Counted from the stretch's first letter, positions 15,950-25,566 are shown. The stretch: DNA of 64,000 bases from Nitrogeniibacter sp050293885 (GCA_050293885.1 JBNKNO010000010.1:1-64000), one strand, 5' to 3'. Translations and numbers: made by a program. Notes: generated by a model from the letters alone, not told the origin.

Positions 15950-16693
15950 TCAGACGGATGGGTGATTGCTGAGCATGGCTTTCAGGCCGTCGATATCGAG
16001 AATGCGGATGTGCTTCTGTTGTACCGAGATCAGGTTTTGCCCCTGAAAGCGTGAGAACGCGCGTGAGACGGTTTCGAGTTTGAGGCCGAGGTAGGAGCCG
16101 ATTTCCTCGCGCGTCATGCGCAGGTGAAACTCGGCCGGCGAGAAGCCGCGCGCGGTGAAGCGCTGCGAGAGGTTGAGCAGAAACGCGGCGAGCCGTTCTT
16201 CGGCACGCATGGAGCCGAGCAGCATCATCACGCTGTGATCGCGCACGATCTCGCGGCTCATGACCTTGTGGAACTGGTGCTGAAGGGATTCGACCTGGCG
16301 CGACAACTCTTCGAGTTGCGAGAACGGGATCACGCACACCTCGCTGTCTTCAAGCGCTTGCGCATTGCAGGTGTGGTGGTCGGTGCTGATGCCGTCGAGA
16401 CCAAGAATCTCGCCCGACATCTGGAAGCCGGTGACCTGATCCCGACCGTCCTCGAACAGCACATTGGTCTTGAATGAACCGGAGCGTACGGCGTAGATGG
16501 CTTCGAAGGCCTCGCCGGCGCGATACAGATGCTGGTGGCGCTTGATTCGCTTGCGCGCCCCCACCAGCGTGTCCAGTTGCTCGATTTCGGCGTTCCCCAG
16601 GCCGACGGGAAGGCACAACTCCTGAAGGTTGCACTGCGAACAGGCGCTTTTCAGGTCGGCTACTGTGATCGGGATGGTCGCTCCGCGTGGCAT
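15950..16693 (-). CDS. fnr: FNR oxygen-sensing regulator
   Basis: 247 residues with the [4Fe-4S] ligand cysteines C18, C21, C27 (ACSQCNLQELC) and C109 (HHTCNAQ). The HTH carries LKLETVSRAFSRFQ, with the E-SR set that reads TTGAT. It is therefore the probable activator of the FNR boxes in this window. It is divergent from hemN, with a TTGAT-N4-GTCAA box in the shared gap that could also give autoregulation. It terminates at a strong hairpin. Confidence 0.96.
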   Translation of the reverse strand: MPRGATIPITVADLKSACSQCNLQELCLPVGLGNAEIEQLDTLVGARKRIKRHQHLYRAGEAFEAIYAVRSGSFKTNVLFEDGRDQVTGFQMSGEILGLDGISTDHHTCNAQALEDSEVCVIPFSQLEELSRQVESLQHQFHKVMSREIVRDHSVMMLLGSMRAEERLAAFLLNLSQRFTARGFSPAEFHLRMTREEIGSYLGLKLETVSRAFSRFQGQNLISVQQKHIRILDIDGLKAMLSNHPSV

Positions 16694-16756
16694 TCAGTTG
16701 GCTCTCCAGTATTTCGCCGCTATTTTTTGCCTTTCTGGTCAGGCCTTTGGGGGGCG

Positions 16757-16770
16757 TTGATCCACGTCAA
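16757..16770. promoter_or_regulatory. FNR/DNR box between fnr and hemN
   Basis: TTGATCCACGTCAA, one base from the FNR palindrome. It lies 56 bp before hemN and 63 bp before fnr. Unlike the other boxes, I see no good -10 at the 35-bp spacing on either strand, so direction and mode are uncertain. Confidence 0.65.
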
Positions 16771-16825
16771 CTCGCCCGGCCCGGCTTTTTGCGATCGTTG
16801 GGGCCATTCAGGCACCGAACTCATC

Positions 16826-18217
16826 ATGGACAACCAGAAAGAACTTGTATTTGACCCGCAACTGATCCGCCGGTTTGACGTCAATGGCCCACGCTATACG
16901 TCATACCCCACGGCCGATCGGTTCGTCGAGGCATTCAACGCGGACGCCCTTGAAAGCTGGCTTGGACGGCGGACAGTCGGTGGTTTGGGCCGACCCTTGT
17001 CATTGTACTTCCACATCCCGTTCTGCAACACCATTTGCTATTACTGCGCGTGCAACAAGATCATCACCAAGGATCATGGGCGCTCGGCCAAGTATCTGAA
17101 TTATCTGGCAAAAGAAGTGGGAATGCAGGCCGCGGCGCTCAATGGCGGGCGTGAGGTGGTGCAACTGCATCTGGGCGGCGGAACGCCGACTTTCCTCTCA
17201 CATGACGAAATGCGTCAGCTCATGGCGACGGTGCGGGAGCATTTCACTCTGCTGCCCGGTGGCGAGTATTCCATCGAGGTCGACCCCCGCAAGGTCGATT
17301 TCGAGACCGTGGCGTTGCTGGCCGAACTCGGCTTCAATCGCATGAGTATCGGCGTGCAGGACTTCAATATCGACGTCCAGCGCGCGGTCAACCGCGTCCA
17401 GAGTTTTGACGAGACCAAGCTGGTGCTCGATTCGGCGCGTCAGACCGGCTTCGAATCCATCAGCATGGACCTGATCTACGGCCTGCCCAAGCAGAACGTG
17501 ATCAGTTTCAATCGCACGCTCGAACAGGTGCTCGAACTGTCGCCCGATCGCATCTCGCTCTACAGCTATGCGCATCTGCCGGGCTTGTTCAAACCGCAGC
17601 GACGCATCGACCCCGCCGACATGCCGACGGCCGACACCAAGCTGCAGATTCTGCAATTGGCCATCCGTCGCCTGACCGATGCCGGGTATGTGTATATCGG
17701 CATGGACCACTTCGCCAAGCCCGACGACGAACTGACCATTGCCCAGCGCCAGGGGCGCCTGCATCGCAATTTCCAGGGTTACAGCACCTATGCCGAGTGC
17801 GACTTGCTGGCCTTTGGCGTTTCTGCCATCAGCAAGGTGGGGCCGAGCTATGCGCAGAATGTGAAGACGCTGGACGAGTACTACGATGTGCTCGATCAGG
17901 ACCGTTTGCCCGTGCTGCGCGGCATCGAGCTCACGCCCGATGACATTCTGCGCCGCTCGATCATTCAGGCGCTGATGTGCCATTTCGAATTGTCGATCGA
18001 ATCGCTTGAAGTCGCCCACATGATCGACTTCAAGCAGTACTTTGCCGACGAAATCGCCGATCTCGAAGACATGGCCAAGGCCGGTCTGGTCAAGATGGAC
18101 GACAAGTGGCTGACGGTACTCGGTCCGGGGCGTCTGCTGGTGCGCGGCATCGCCATGGTGTTCGACAAGTATCTGCGCGCCGACCGGCAGCGGGCGCGTT
18201 ATTCCAAGGTGATCTGA
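16826..18217 (+). CDS. hemN: oxygen-independent coproporphyrinogen III oxidase
   Basis: 463 residues of the radical-SAM HemN family. The cluster motif CNTICYYC with a further Cys (CACNK) lies near residue 66. HLGGGTPTFLS and GLPKQN are also typical. It converts coproporphyrinogen III to protoporphyrinogen IX without oxygen, supplying heme for cbb3 oxidase at low O2. The frame is open for 99 codons upstream, but ATG 16826 begins the conserved MDNQKELVFDPQLI. An FNR/DNR box lies upstream. Confidence 0.96.
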   Translation: MDNQKELVFDPQLIRRFDVNGPRYTSYPTADRFVEAFNADALESWLGRRTVGGLGRPLSLYFHIPFCNTICYYCACNKIITKDHGRSAKYLNYLAKEVGMQAAALNGGREVVQLHLGGGTPTFLSHDEMRQLMATVREHFTLLPGGEYSIEVDPRKVDFETVALLAELGFNRMSIGVQDFNIDVQRAVNRVQSFDETKLVLDSARQTGFESISMDLIYGLPKQNVISFNRTLEQVLELSPDRISLYSYAHLPGLFKPQRRIDPADMPTADTKLQILQLAIRRLTDAGYVYIGMDHFAKPDDELTIAQRQGRLHRNFQGYSTYAECDLLAFGVSAISKVGPSYAQNVKTLDEYYDVLDQDRLPVLRGIELTPDDILRRSIIQALMCHFELSIESLEVAHMIDFKQYFADEIADLEDMAKAGLVKMDDKWLTVLGPGRLLVRGIAMVFDKYLRADRQRARYSKVI

Positions 18218-18288
18218 GGCGAGCGGCGGCGCGACGGCCGACGTGTTAGTCTCGGCGCTCGTTGCCTGGGCGACGCCGTCAAACGACC

Positions 18289-18996
18289 ATGCCTGAAACC
18301 GGATACCTCGCTGTCTTTCTCATCGGCCTGCTGGGCGGCACGCACTGTGTCGCCATGTGCGGCGGCATCGTCAGCGCACTCACGGTGCAGATTCCGGGGC
18401 AAGTGAAGCGTCAGTGGCCCATTCATCTGGCCTACAACCTCGGGCGCATTACCACCTACACCGGGCTGGGCGCCTTGCTCGGCGCCATTGGCAGTGTCGG
18501 CTTGCTGTTCGAGAACTTTCTTCCGGTGCAGATGAGCCTGTATGTGCTGGCCAATGTCATGCTCATCGCACTCGGGCTGTATCTGACCGGTTTTACCAAG
18601 TTGCTCGCGCCGATCGAAAAAGCCGGGCACGGCATCTGGCGGCACATCCAGCCGTTCACCAAACGCTTTCTGCCCGCACGCGGTCCGGCGCAGGCCTTGC
18701 CGTTGGGCCTGCTGTGGGGCTTCATCCCCTGTGGTTTGGTGTACAGCGTGCTCGCCACCGCGTTGGTGACCGGTTCGGCCATGCGCGGCGCGGGGCTCAT
18801 GCTCGCCTTCGGGCTGGGCACCTTGCCCAATCTGCTGCTCGCCGGGTTGTTGCTGAAGCGGCTGCGCGGCGTGACCCGCAATAACTGGGTGCGCTCCGTA
18901 TCGGGGCTGGTGGTGCTCGGCTTCGGGGTGTTCGGCCTCATCAACGCGCCGACACTGGGCGCCGCACTGTGGAACGGTGTGGTCTGTCATACCTGA
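18289..18996 (+). CDS. TauE/SafE-type (COG2836) membrane protein
   Basis: 235 residues, six or more helices, with GGTHCVAMCGGIVSAL at the N-terminus and GLLWGFIPCGLVYS midway. These Cys-containing motifs characterise COG2836, a DsbD/UreH-like transmembrane family often found near cbb3 and copper genes. The substrate is unknown; a copper or thiol role is inferred. ATG 18289 is used over GTG 18262, which lacks support. Rhodanese follows after 44 bp. Confidence 0.8.
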   Translation: MPETGYLAVFLIGLLGGTHCVAMCGGIVSALTVQIPGQVKRQWPIHLAYNLGRITTYTGLGALLGAIGSVGLLFENFLPVQMSLYVLANVMLIALGLYLTGFTKLLAPIEKAGHGIWRHIQPFTKRFLPARGPAQALPLGLLWGFIPCGLVYSVLATALVTGSAMRGAGLMLAFGLGTLPNLLLAGLLLKRLRGVTRNNWVRSVSGLVVLGFGVFGLINAPTLGAALWNGVVCHT

Positions 18997-19040
18997 GCAC
19001 AAGCATTGATGCTCACCAACATTCATTGAGGAGACTGCCC

Positions 19041-19424
19041 GTGGCAAAGACCAGTCATGACTTGGTCGCCGAGGCCAAGGCCCGCATTCAGGAAGTGTCG
19101 CTTGCCCAGGCGCGCGAGATGATCCAGTCCGGCGCGGCCGTGCTCGATGTGCGCGAGCCCATGGAGTACGCCGCCGGCCATTTGCCCGGGGCGATCAACA
19201 TCCCGCGTGGCCTGCTCGAATTCAAACTCGCGGCCACGCCCGACATCGCGGTCGCCGGCAAACCGGTGGTGGTGTACTGCAAGACGAGCGGCCGGGCGGC
19301 GCTGGCGACCGCGGTGTTGCACGAGATGGGCGTGGTTGAGGCGGTGTCGGTGGCGGGGGGCTACGACGCCTGGGTCGAGGCCGGTTTGCCGGTCGACACC
19401 CCGCCGGCCGTCGATTTCGAATGA
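19041..19424 (+). CDS. single-domain rhodanese
   Basis: 127 residues with the rhodanese fold: VLDVREPMEYAAGHLPGAINIPRG and the active-site loop YCKTSGRA, with the catalytic Cys at about residue 80. GTG 19041 is chosen because GAGGAG ends 7 nt upstream. Likely cytoplasmic sulfur transfer; no signal peptide. Its 3' end overlaps the merR-type gene by 64 bp, tail to tail. Confidence 0.9.
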   Translation: MAKTSHDLVAEAKARIQEVSLAQAREMIQSGAAVLDVREPMEYAAGHLPGAINIPRGLLEFKLAATPDIAVAGKPVVVYCKTSGRAALATAVLHEMGVVEAVSVAGGYDAWVEAGLPVDTPPAVDFE

Positions 19425-19831
19425 TCTGACCCTTCGTCAGGATGGGCGAGCGTGTGCAGGATGGGGCAGGGCTGCGCAACGCTGCCGTGTTCGCAGCAGC
19501 TGACCAGTTCGGCCAAGGCTGATTTCATTGCCGTGAGTTGCGCGATTTGCGCATCGATGCGGACGAGCTTTTGGGTCGCAATCCGTCGCGCCATGTCGCG
19601 GTCTTCATGTTCGTCCAGATCGAGTAGCTCGGCCACTTCGTCGAGGGTGAATCCCAAGCCTTGGGCCCGGCGGACGAAGCGCAGGCGCGACAAGGCGTTG
19701 TCGTCGTAGCGACGAATGTTGCCTGGCGGCGCCGTGGGTGTTGAAAGCAGGCCGCGGCGTTGGTAGTAGCGCACGGTTTCGACCCCCACTTCGGCGGCGC
19801 GGGCGAGTTGGCTGATGGTCATTTGCGGCAT
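19361..19831 (-). CDS. MerR family metal regulator with unusual ligand set
   Basis: 156 residues. The N-terminal winged HTH (VETVRYYQRRGLL) and dimer helix match MerR/ZntR. The metal loop has C112, C113 and C122 (SCC-x8-C), the spacing of MerR and ZntR rather than CueR. The residue aligned with MerR Cys82 is Arg78, so the trigonal Hg site is incomplete. It is divergent from copA and probably activates it through the overlapping operator. ATG 19831 has GGAG 8 nt upstream. The specificity (Cu, Zn, Hg or Pb) is not settled by sequence. Confidence 0.85.
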   Translation of the reverse strand: MPQMTISQLARAAEVGVETVRYYQRRGLLSTPTAPPGNIRRYDDNALSRLRFVRRAQGLGFTLDEVAELLDLDEHEDRDMARRIATQKLVRIDAQIAQLTAMKSALAELVSCCEHGSVAQPCPILHTLAHPDEGSDHSKSTAGGVSTGKPASTQAS

Positions 19832-19834
19832 GGC

Positions 19835-19866
19835 TTGACTCCGTACTCGGGTACGGAGTTTAGACT
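19835..19866 (+). promoter_or_regulatory. MerR-type operator and copA promoter
   Basis: -35 TTGACT (19835-19840) and -10 TAGACT (19861-19866) are separated by 20 bp, the overlong spacer used by MerR activators. A perfect 9-bp inverted repeat ACTCCGTAC/GTACGGAGT (19838-19859) lies between them. As I recall it, this closely resembles the mer operator of Tn501/Tn21 (TTGACTCCGTACatgaGTACGGA). Confidence 0.85.
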
Positions 19867-19895
19867 GATGCCGTGTCATTGGTTCAAGAGAGATC

Positions 19896-22295
19896 ATGAA
19901 CGCGCCAACGAAACTCCCGACTCAGCTCGACCTGCCGATCGAAGGCATGACTTGTGCTGCCTGTGCGACACGCATCGAACGTGTGCTCAACCGTTTGCCG
20001 GGGGTCGAGGCCGAGGTGAATCTGGCCGCCGAGCGCGCGCGAGTGCGCATCGAGGACGGGCAGAGCGATAGCGGCACAGTGGTCGACAGCATCCGCAAGG
20101 CCGGTTTCACGGTGCCGGAGGCGTCGCTGGAACTGGGCATCGACGGCATGACCTGCGCCGCGTGTGCCACCCGGCTGGAGAAAGTGCTCGGTCGCCTCGA
20201 CGGCGTGGACGAGGCGCAGGTGAATTTCGCTACCGAAACAGCGCAATTGCGCTATCGGCCGTGGGCGATCGAAGAGGCCGCCGTGTTCGCCGCCGTCGAC
20301 CAGGCCGGCTTCTCGGCGCGTCGACGGGGTGACGACAACCGCGCCCAGGACAAGGCGCGCAAGCTGGCCGCCTGGCGCTCGGAGCGCAATCGCTTCGTGA
20401 TTGCGCTGGTGCTCAGTGCGCCGCTCATCGCACAAATGCCGTTCATGTTCTTCGGCGAAGGCGGCCACGATCTGATTCCCCGTGCCTGGCAGTGGTTGCT
20501 GGCCACGCCGGTACAGTTCTGGATCGGTCTGCGCTTCTATCGCGGCGCCTGGTCGGCCTTGCGCGGCGGCGGTGCCAACATGGACGTGTTGGTGGCGCTG
20601 GGCACCTCCATGGCCTATGGTTTCAGCGCCGTCGTGACCGCCTTGGGCCTGCATGAGTTGCATGTGTATTTCGAAGCCTCGGCCGCCATCATCACCCTGG
20701 TGTTGATGGGCAAGCTGCTCGAAGCGCGCGCCAAGGCCAAGACCGCCGATGCCATCGAGGCGCTGGTGCGTTTGCAGCCGCGCACCGCCTGGGTGGAGGA
20801 CGGCGGGCAACTCAAGGAAGTGTCGGTCGATTCGCTCACGGCAGGGCAAACCTTCGTGGTGCGTGCCGGTGACAGCGTGCCCGTCGATGGCGTGGTCGTC
20901 TCCGGGCAATCGACGCTGGACGAATCGATGCTGACCGGCGAGAGCCTGCCGGTAAGCAAGCAGTCGGGCGACAAGGTGTTCGCCGCCACCGTCAATGGCG
21001 AGGGCATGTTGCGCTGTCAGGCCGAGGGCGTTGGCGCCAACACGCTGCTGGCCGGCATCATCCACATGGTCGAACAGGCGCAGGGCTCGAAGGCGCCGGT
21101 ACAGCGTTTGGCCGACAAGGTGTCGGCGATCTTCGTGCCGACGGTGGTGGGGCTCGCGCTGCTTACCTTCATCGGCTGGTGGTGGATGTCCGGCGATGGC
21201 GTGCTGGCGTTGGTCAATGCCGTGGCGGTGCTGGTGATTGCCTGCCCGTGTGCCTTGGGCCTGGCGACGCCGACGGCGATCATGGTGGGTACCGGACAGG
21301 GCGCGCGTGCCGGCATTCTGGTGAAGAACGCCGAGGCGCTCGAGCGCGCCGAGAAACTCGCGGTGCTGGCGGTGGACAAGACCGGGACGCTCACCGAGGG
21401 CAAGCCGGCGGTGGTCGACGTGCTGCCGGCCGCGGGCATCACGCGCGAGGTCTTGCTGGCGAGCGCGGCGGCGCTCGAATCGGTCAGCGGTCATCCGTTG
21501 GCCCGGGCGGTGGTCGAGGCGGCTGGCGAGGTGGCGACGGCCGAGTCGGTCGATACCGTGGCCGGCAAGGGCGTGAGCGGACAAGTCGGTGGTCGCGCGG
21601 TATCGGTCGGCAGCCCCGCGTTCCTGCGCGAGCAGGGCATCGACGTACCCGAGACTCAGGTCGAGCAACTCGTCTCGGCTGGGCGCACGCCGGTTGCGGT
21701 GGGTATCGACGGCGCCTATGCCGGCCTGATTGCCGTGGCCGACCCGGTGCGGGCGTCTTCGGCCGCGGCGGTGGCGCGTCTGCAGGCCGAGGGCGTGCGC
21801 GTGGTGATGCTCACCGGCGACCATCCCGGGACGGCCAAGGCGGTGGCGGCGGCGGTCGGTATCGATGATTTCAAGGCCGGCGTGCTGCCGGCCGACAAGG
21901 CCGATGCGGTGGCGCGGTTGGCGTCCCCCGACGGGCTGGTGGGCATGGTTGGCGACGGCATCAACGATGCGCCGGCGCTGGCGGCGGCCGATGTGTCCTT
22001 TGCCATGGGCGGCGGCTCGGATGTGGCGCTCGATGCCGCCGATGTGACCTTGGTGCGCAACGATCTGAACAGCGTGGCCGACGCGGTGGATCTGTCGCGC
22101 GCGACGCTGGTCAAGATTCGACAGAACCTGTTTTTCGCTTTTTTCTACAACGTGCTGGGCATCCCGCTGGCGGCGTTGGGATTTCTCAATCCAGTGGTGG
22201 CCGGCGCGGCCATGGCGGCCAGTTCGGTGTCGGTGGTGAGCAACTCGTTGTTGCTGCGCCGCTGGCGACCGGGTCGTTCGGCGCGGCGTCGATAA
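19896..22295 (+). CDS. copA: copper-exporting P1B-type ATPase
   Basis: 799 residues. Two N-terminal metal-binding domains each have GMTCAAC (near residues 17 and 85). The membrane CPC motif is in CPCALGLATPT, the phosphorylation site is DKTGTLTEG, TGES is present and the hinge is GDGINDAPAL. CPC and HMA-domain type indicate Cu(I), although the regulator and operator look mercury/zinc-like. It is expressed from the MerR-type promoter and followed by copZ after 27 bp. Confidence 0.95.
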   Translation: MNAPTKLPTQLDLPIEGMTCAACATRIERVLNRLPGVEAEVNLAAERARVRIEDGQSDSGTVVDSIRKAGFTVPEASLELGIDGMTCAACATRLEKVLGRLDGVDEAQVNFATETAQLRYRPWAIEEAAVFAAVDQAGFSARRRGDDNRAQDKARKLAAWRSERNRFVIALVLSAPLIAQMPFMFFGEGGHDLIPRAWQWLLATPVQFWIGLRFYRGAWSALRGGGANMDVLVALGTSMAYGFSAVVTALGLHELHVYFEASAAIITLVLMGKLLEARAKAKTADAIEALVRLQPRTAWVEDGGQLKEVSVDSLTAGQTFVVRAGDSVPVDGVVVSGQSTLDESMLTGESLPVSKQSGDKVFAATVNGEGMLRCQAEGVGANTLLAGIIHMVEQAQGSKAPVQRLADKVSAIFVPTVVGLALLTFIGWWWMSGDGVLALVNAVAVLVIACPCALGLATPTAIMVGTGQGARAGILVKNAEALERAEKLAVLAVDKTGTLTEGKPAVVDVLPAAGITREVLLASAAALESVSGHPLARAVVEAAGEVATAESVDTVAGKGVSGQVGGRAVSVGSPAFLREQGIDVPETQVEQLVSAGRTPVAVGIDGAYAGLIAVADPVRASSAAAVARLQAEGVRVVMLTGDHPGTAKAVAAAVGIDDFKAGVLPADKADAVARLASPDGLVGMVGDGINDAPALAAADVSFAMGGGSDVALDAADVTLVRNDLNSVADAVDLSRATLVKIRQNLFFAFFYNVLGIPLAALGFLNPVVAGAAMAASSVSVVSNSLLLRRWRPGRSARRR

Positions 22296-22322
22296 CCTGA
22301 ATATTCAACAGGAGCAAATGAA

Positions 22323-22529
22323 ATGGACACCATTCAGTTCAAGGTCGAGGGCATGAGTTGCGGCGGGTGCGTCAAGAGTGTGACCGCGGCGCTGTCAGGC
22401 GTCGAAGGCGTGGGTGAGGTGAATGTCGATCTCGACGCCGCGCAGGCGACCGTGCAGTTCGACCCGGCCAAAACGTCGCCCGAGGCCCTGCATCAGGCCG
22501 TGGAAGCGGCCGGTTTTGACGTGGGCTGA
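22323..22529 (+). CDS. copZ: CopZ-like copper chaperone
   Basis: 68 residues, a single HMA domain with the metal site GMSCGGCVKS (residues about 10-19). It is expected to carry Cu(I) in the cytoplasm and deliver it to CopA. An AGGAG site precedes the start. Its 3' end overlaps the GGDEF-EAL gene on the other strand by 37 bp. Confidence 0.93.
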   Translation: MDTIQFKVEGMSCGGCVKSVTAALSGVEGVGEVNVDLDAAQATVQFDPAKTSPEALHQAVEAAGFDVG

Positions 22530-25450
22530 TATTTCAGATCGATCAGCATTTGCTGGAATTCGTCGGTCGTGAGCGGCTTGGCGTAGAGGTAACCCTGCGC
22601 CTGGTCGCAGCCCAGTTCCGTCAGGAAGTGCTCTTGTGCTTCCGTCTCGACACCTTCGGCAATCACGCACATGTCGAGGTGGTGGCCGATGCCGATGATG
22701 GCGCGCGTGAGGTGGGCATCTTCCGCATCATGCGGCAGATCGTCGATGAACGAGCGATCGATCTTCAGCTTGTCGAGCGGGAAACGCTTCAGGTAGGCCA
22801 GCGAAGAGTAGCCGGTGCCGAAGTCGTCGATCGCCAGGTGGACGCCCAGCGCCCGGATGGCGGTGAGCGTTGTCGATACGTGCTCCTGGTTGGCCATGAG
22901 GGCGCTCTCGGTCACCTCGAGCTCGAGCAGATCGGGCGGAAATCCCGTTTCGCTGAGAACCTGCAGGACGGTGGCGTCGAGTTGGCCGCGCCGAACCTGC
23001 AGTGCCGAGACATTGACGGCAATGGAAATCTCGGTCAACTCCTCGTCGCGCCAGATTCGCCCGGCCGCACAGGCTTGGCGCAGGATCCAGGCGCCCAGTG
23101 GCACGATCAGGCCGGTTTCTTCGGCGATCGGGATGAACTGGTCTGGCGGAATATCGCCGCGCTCCGGGTGCGTCCAGCGCACCAGTGCCTCGGCGCCGAT
23201 GAGTTTGCCCGTACGCAGGTCGAACTGGGGCTGGTAGGCGAGGGAGAACTCGTGTCGCGCCAGCGCGCGACGCATGTCGTTTTCCAGCTCGAGTCGCAGC
23301 CGGGCGCGCTCGTTGAGTTCGCGCGTGAAGAACTGATAACTGTTTCGGCCGTTTTCCTTGGCGTGGTACATGGCCGTGTCGGCATTCTTGAGCAGGATGT
23401 CGCGGTTGTCGCCGTCTTCGGGATACACCGTGATGCCGATGCTCGGCGTGACCGTCAGTTCGTGACCGCTCAACTGGAAGGGTGCTGCCAGTGATTTGAG
23501 CATCTTGGTGGCGAGGGTGGCGGCACGGCCGGCGGTATCGAGTTCAGTGAGCAGAACAACGAATTCGTCACCACCGAGTCGACTGACCGTATCACTATTG
23601 CGCACCAGGCTGCTGAGGCGATTGGAGACCTGGCGCAACAACTCGTCGCCGACGGCATGGCCGAGCGAGTCGTTGATGTTCTTGAAACGATCGAGGTCGA
23701 TGAACAGCACCGCGAGATGGTGCCGGTGGCGCTGTGCCGTCTTGATCGCACTACTCATCCGGTCCAGCAGTAGCACGCGGTTGGGCAGGCCGGTCAGCGC
23801 GTCGTATTCGGCCAGATGGCGCAAGCGTTGCTCGGTGCGCTTTTGCTCCGAGATGTCGGAAATCGAAACGACGAAGTGAGCCGGCTCTCCCCCGTAGGTG
23901 GTGACGGCGCCAACTGACACCCATGCCGGGTAGGCCGGGCCGTTCGGGCGCGCCAGCTCCAGTTCGCCGGACCAGTGTGAGTCGCGCCGAATCTGGGCAA
24001 TGGTGCTCAGCCAGGTGCTGCTGTCGGTGTTGCCATCCATCAGCAGGTCGGCACAGTGCCTGCCGATCAGATCGGAGCGATTGAAACCGCTGATTCGCGA
24101 CATGGCCGGGTTGATCGACACAATGCGCAGGCGGTGATCGAGAATGGCGAGCGCTTCGTTGCTCGCTTCGAACACTTGCGCAGACAGACGCAGTTCGCGC
24201 GCATTGTCGTTCAGTGCCCGATTTCTGGCCTCGATGTCGTTGTGATAACGAACAAATCGTTCGTCAATCCAGCGATAGAAAAGGACCGATAGCACGATGG
24301 CCAGGGTGGCGACGGCAAACATGGTCAGTGCCGTGACCTTGAAATCCCGATTGGTGGCGGCGCTCATTTTCGCGCGCTCTTGCGCGATGGCGTTGTCCAT
24401 CTGCGTCAGGGGTGCGACGGATACGACGATCCAGCCCCATTCGTCAGGGGATGACGCAAACGCGAGATAGCGCGTGGCCGGACCGTCCCTGGTGAACGCG
24501 GCCTCGAACTGCAGTGCGCCACCACCGCTGCGCCCGAGATCGACGAGGTCGGGGAGTCGTTGCAGCATGGGTGAAGGCTGTTGTGCCGAAACGGCCTGAC
24601 GTAGTGCGCTCGGGCCCGTGAGCAGGTGACCGTCCTGGTCCAATACGACAATGAAGTGCTGATCGCCAATGCCATGCACCAGTACGCTGGTTTCAGTGCC
24701 CAGCTGCATGAGTGCTTCGCGCTTCAGCTCGGCGCGTGCCACGTGCAGAAATTTGCTGCTGCCCACGAGCCAGTTCAGCGGTTCGAATCGTCGTGCGTAG
24801 GTGATGGCATCGGCCATGGCTTCGCTTTCGCCCCGTGGCGTCCAGCGAAAGCGCAGAAAGCTGCCGCGGTCGTCGTGCTCGGTGTCGAGCAAGTCGTCGA
24901 TGAAGCGGTGGCCGCTATCGTCAGTCAGCAATCGAACGTTGCTGCCTTCGCGCAGCGGATCGAGCGGAAACAGTCTGGCGATGCCCGCGCCATCGATGAC
25001 GAAACTGTCGCCGGCACCGTTGTCGCCCCGAAGTGGGCGTAGCGCCCGCAGAATCGCGTTTGCAACGTCCACGTCGGATTGTTTGCCGTTGAGTGCGGCA
25101 TGCATGCTGGCGATGGTGTTGATGACAAAATCGACCTGCGCTCGAAGCTTGGCACGCAATGTTGGCGCCAGGTTTGCTCGCCGATTGCGCAAGGCGCTGG
25201 TCAGCTGATTGACCTCGGCGCGCAATGCTCTTTCTCTCTCGCTCACGGCGCGAGCCTGGATATCGGCGGTTTGCTGTGCGAAGGTCTGTTTGTGGCGATA
25301 GACGTAGTAACTGCCCATGCCGATCATGAGTCCGAGCACGATCGCGAGCATGCCGCCGAGAATGGTTCGTGGCAGCCAATGCGCCATGCCTGCCTCGGTG
25401 CGAAGGGGCTTGGCATGGGCTATGGGATGTGCGGTGGGCTGCTGCGCCAA
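22493..25450 (-). CDS. membrane sensor GGDEF-EAL protein
   Basis: 985 residues. An N-terminal helix (about 30-50) is followed by a large periplasmic Cache-like sensor and a second helix (about 370-395). PAS (about 425-545), GGDEF (intact RLGGDEF near 627) and EAL (GAEALVRW near 753, with later DDFGTGYSSLAYL) follow. Both c-di-GMP synthesis and hydrolysis motifs look complete, so net activity cannot be called. TTG 25450 is supported by AGGAG 9 nt upstream; ATG 25387 is an alternative. The ligand is unknown. Confidence 0.9.
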   Translation of the reverse strand: MAQQPTAHPIAHAKPLRTEAGMAHWLPRTILGGMLAIVLGLMIGMGSYYVYRHKQTFAQQTADIQARAVSERERALRAEVNQLTSALRNRRANLAPTLRAKLRAQVDFVINTIASMHAALNGKQSDVDVANAILRALRPLRGDNGAGDSFVIDGAGIARLFPLDPLREGSNVRLLTDDSGHRFIDDLLDTEHDDRGSFLRFRWTPRGESEAMADAITYARRFEPLNWLVGSSKFLHVARAELKREALMQLGTETSVLVHGIGDQHFIVVLDQDGHLLTGPSALRQAVSAQQPSPMLQRLPDLVDLGRSGGGALQFEAAFTRDGPATRYLAFASSPDEWGWIVVSVAPLTQMDNAIAQERAKMSAATNRDFKVTALTMFAVATLAIVLSVLFYRWIDERFVRYHNDIEARNRALNDNARELRLSAQVFEASNEALAILDHRLRIVSINPAMSRISGFNRSDLIGRHCADLLMDGNTDSSTWLSTIAQIRRDSHWSGELELARPNGPAYPAWVSVGAVTTYGGEPAHFVVSISDISEQKRTEQRLRHLAEYDALTGLPNRVLLLDRMSSAIKTAQRHRHHLAVLFIDLDRFKNINDSLGHAVGDELLRQVSNRLSSLVRNSDTVSRLGGDEFVVLLTELDTAGRAATLATKMLKSLAAPFQLSGHELTVTPSIGITVYPEDGDNRDILLKNADTAMYHAKENGRNSYQFFTRELNERARLRLELENDMRRALARHEFSLAYQPQFDLRTGKLIGAEALVRWTHPERGDIPPDQFIPIAEETGLIVPLGAWILRQACAAGRIWRDEELTEISIAVNVSALQVRRGQLDATVLQVLSETGFPPDLLELEVTESALMANQEHVSTTLTAIRALGVHLAIDDFGTGYSSLAYLKRFPLDKLKIDRSFIDDLPHDAEDAHLTRAIIGIGHHLDMCVIAEGVETEAQEHFLTELGCDQAQGYLYAKPLTTDEFQQMLIDLKYQPTSKPAASTA

Positions 25451-25566
25451 GCCGGGCGTCTCCTGTGCGATGTATGGGGGGATCGTCGGAGAAATAACGA
25501 CCGCCAGAGGGGCTTCTTGAGCCGCTCACGCGTGGGCAAAAGGTTCTGTGCGGTCCATAAAGCCCC

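Noticed and set aside
19884..21824. 646-codon open frame antisense to copA
   Set aside because: Shadow of copA with no recognisable domain.
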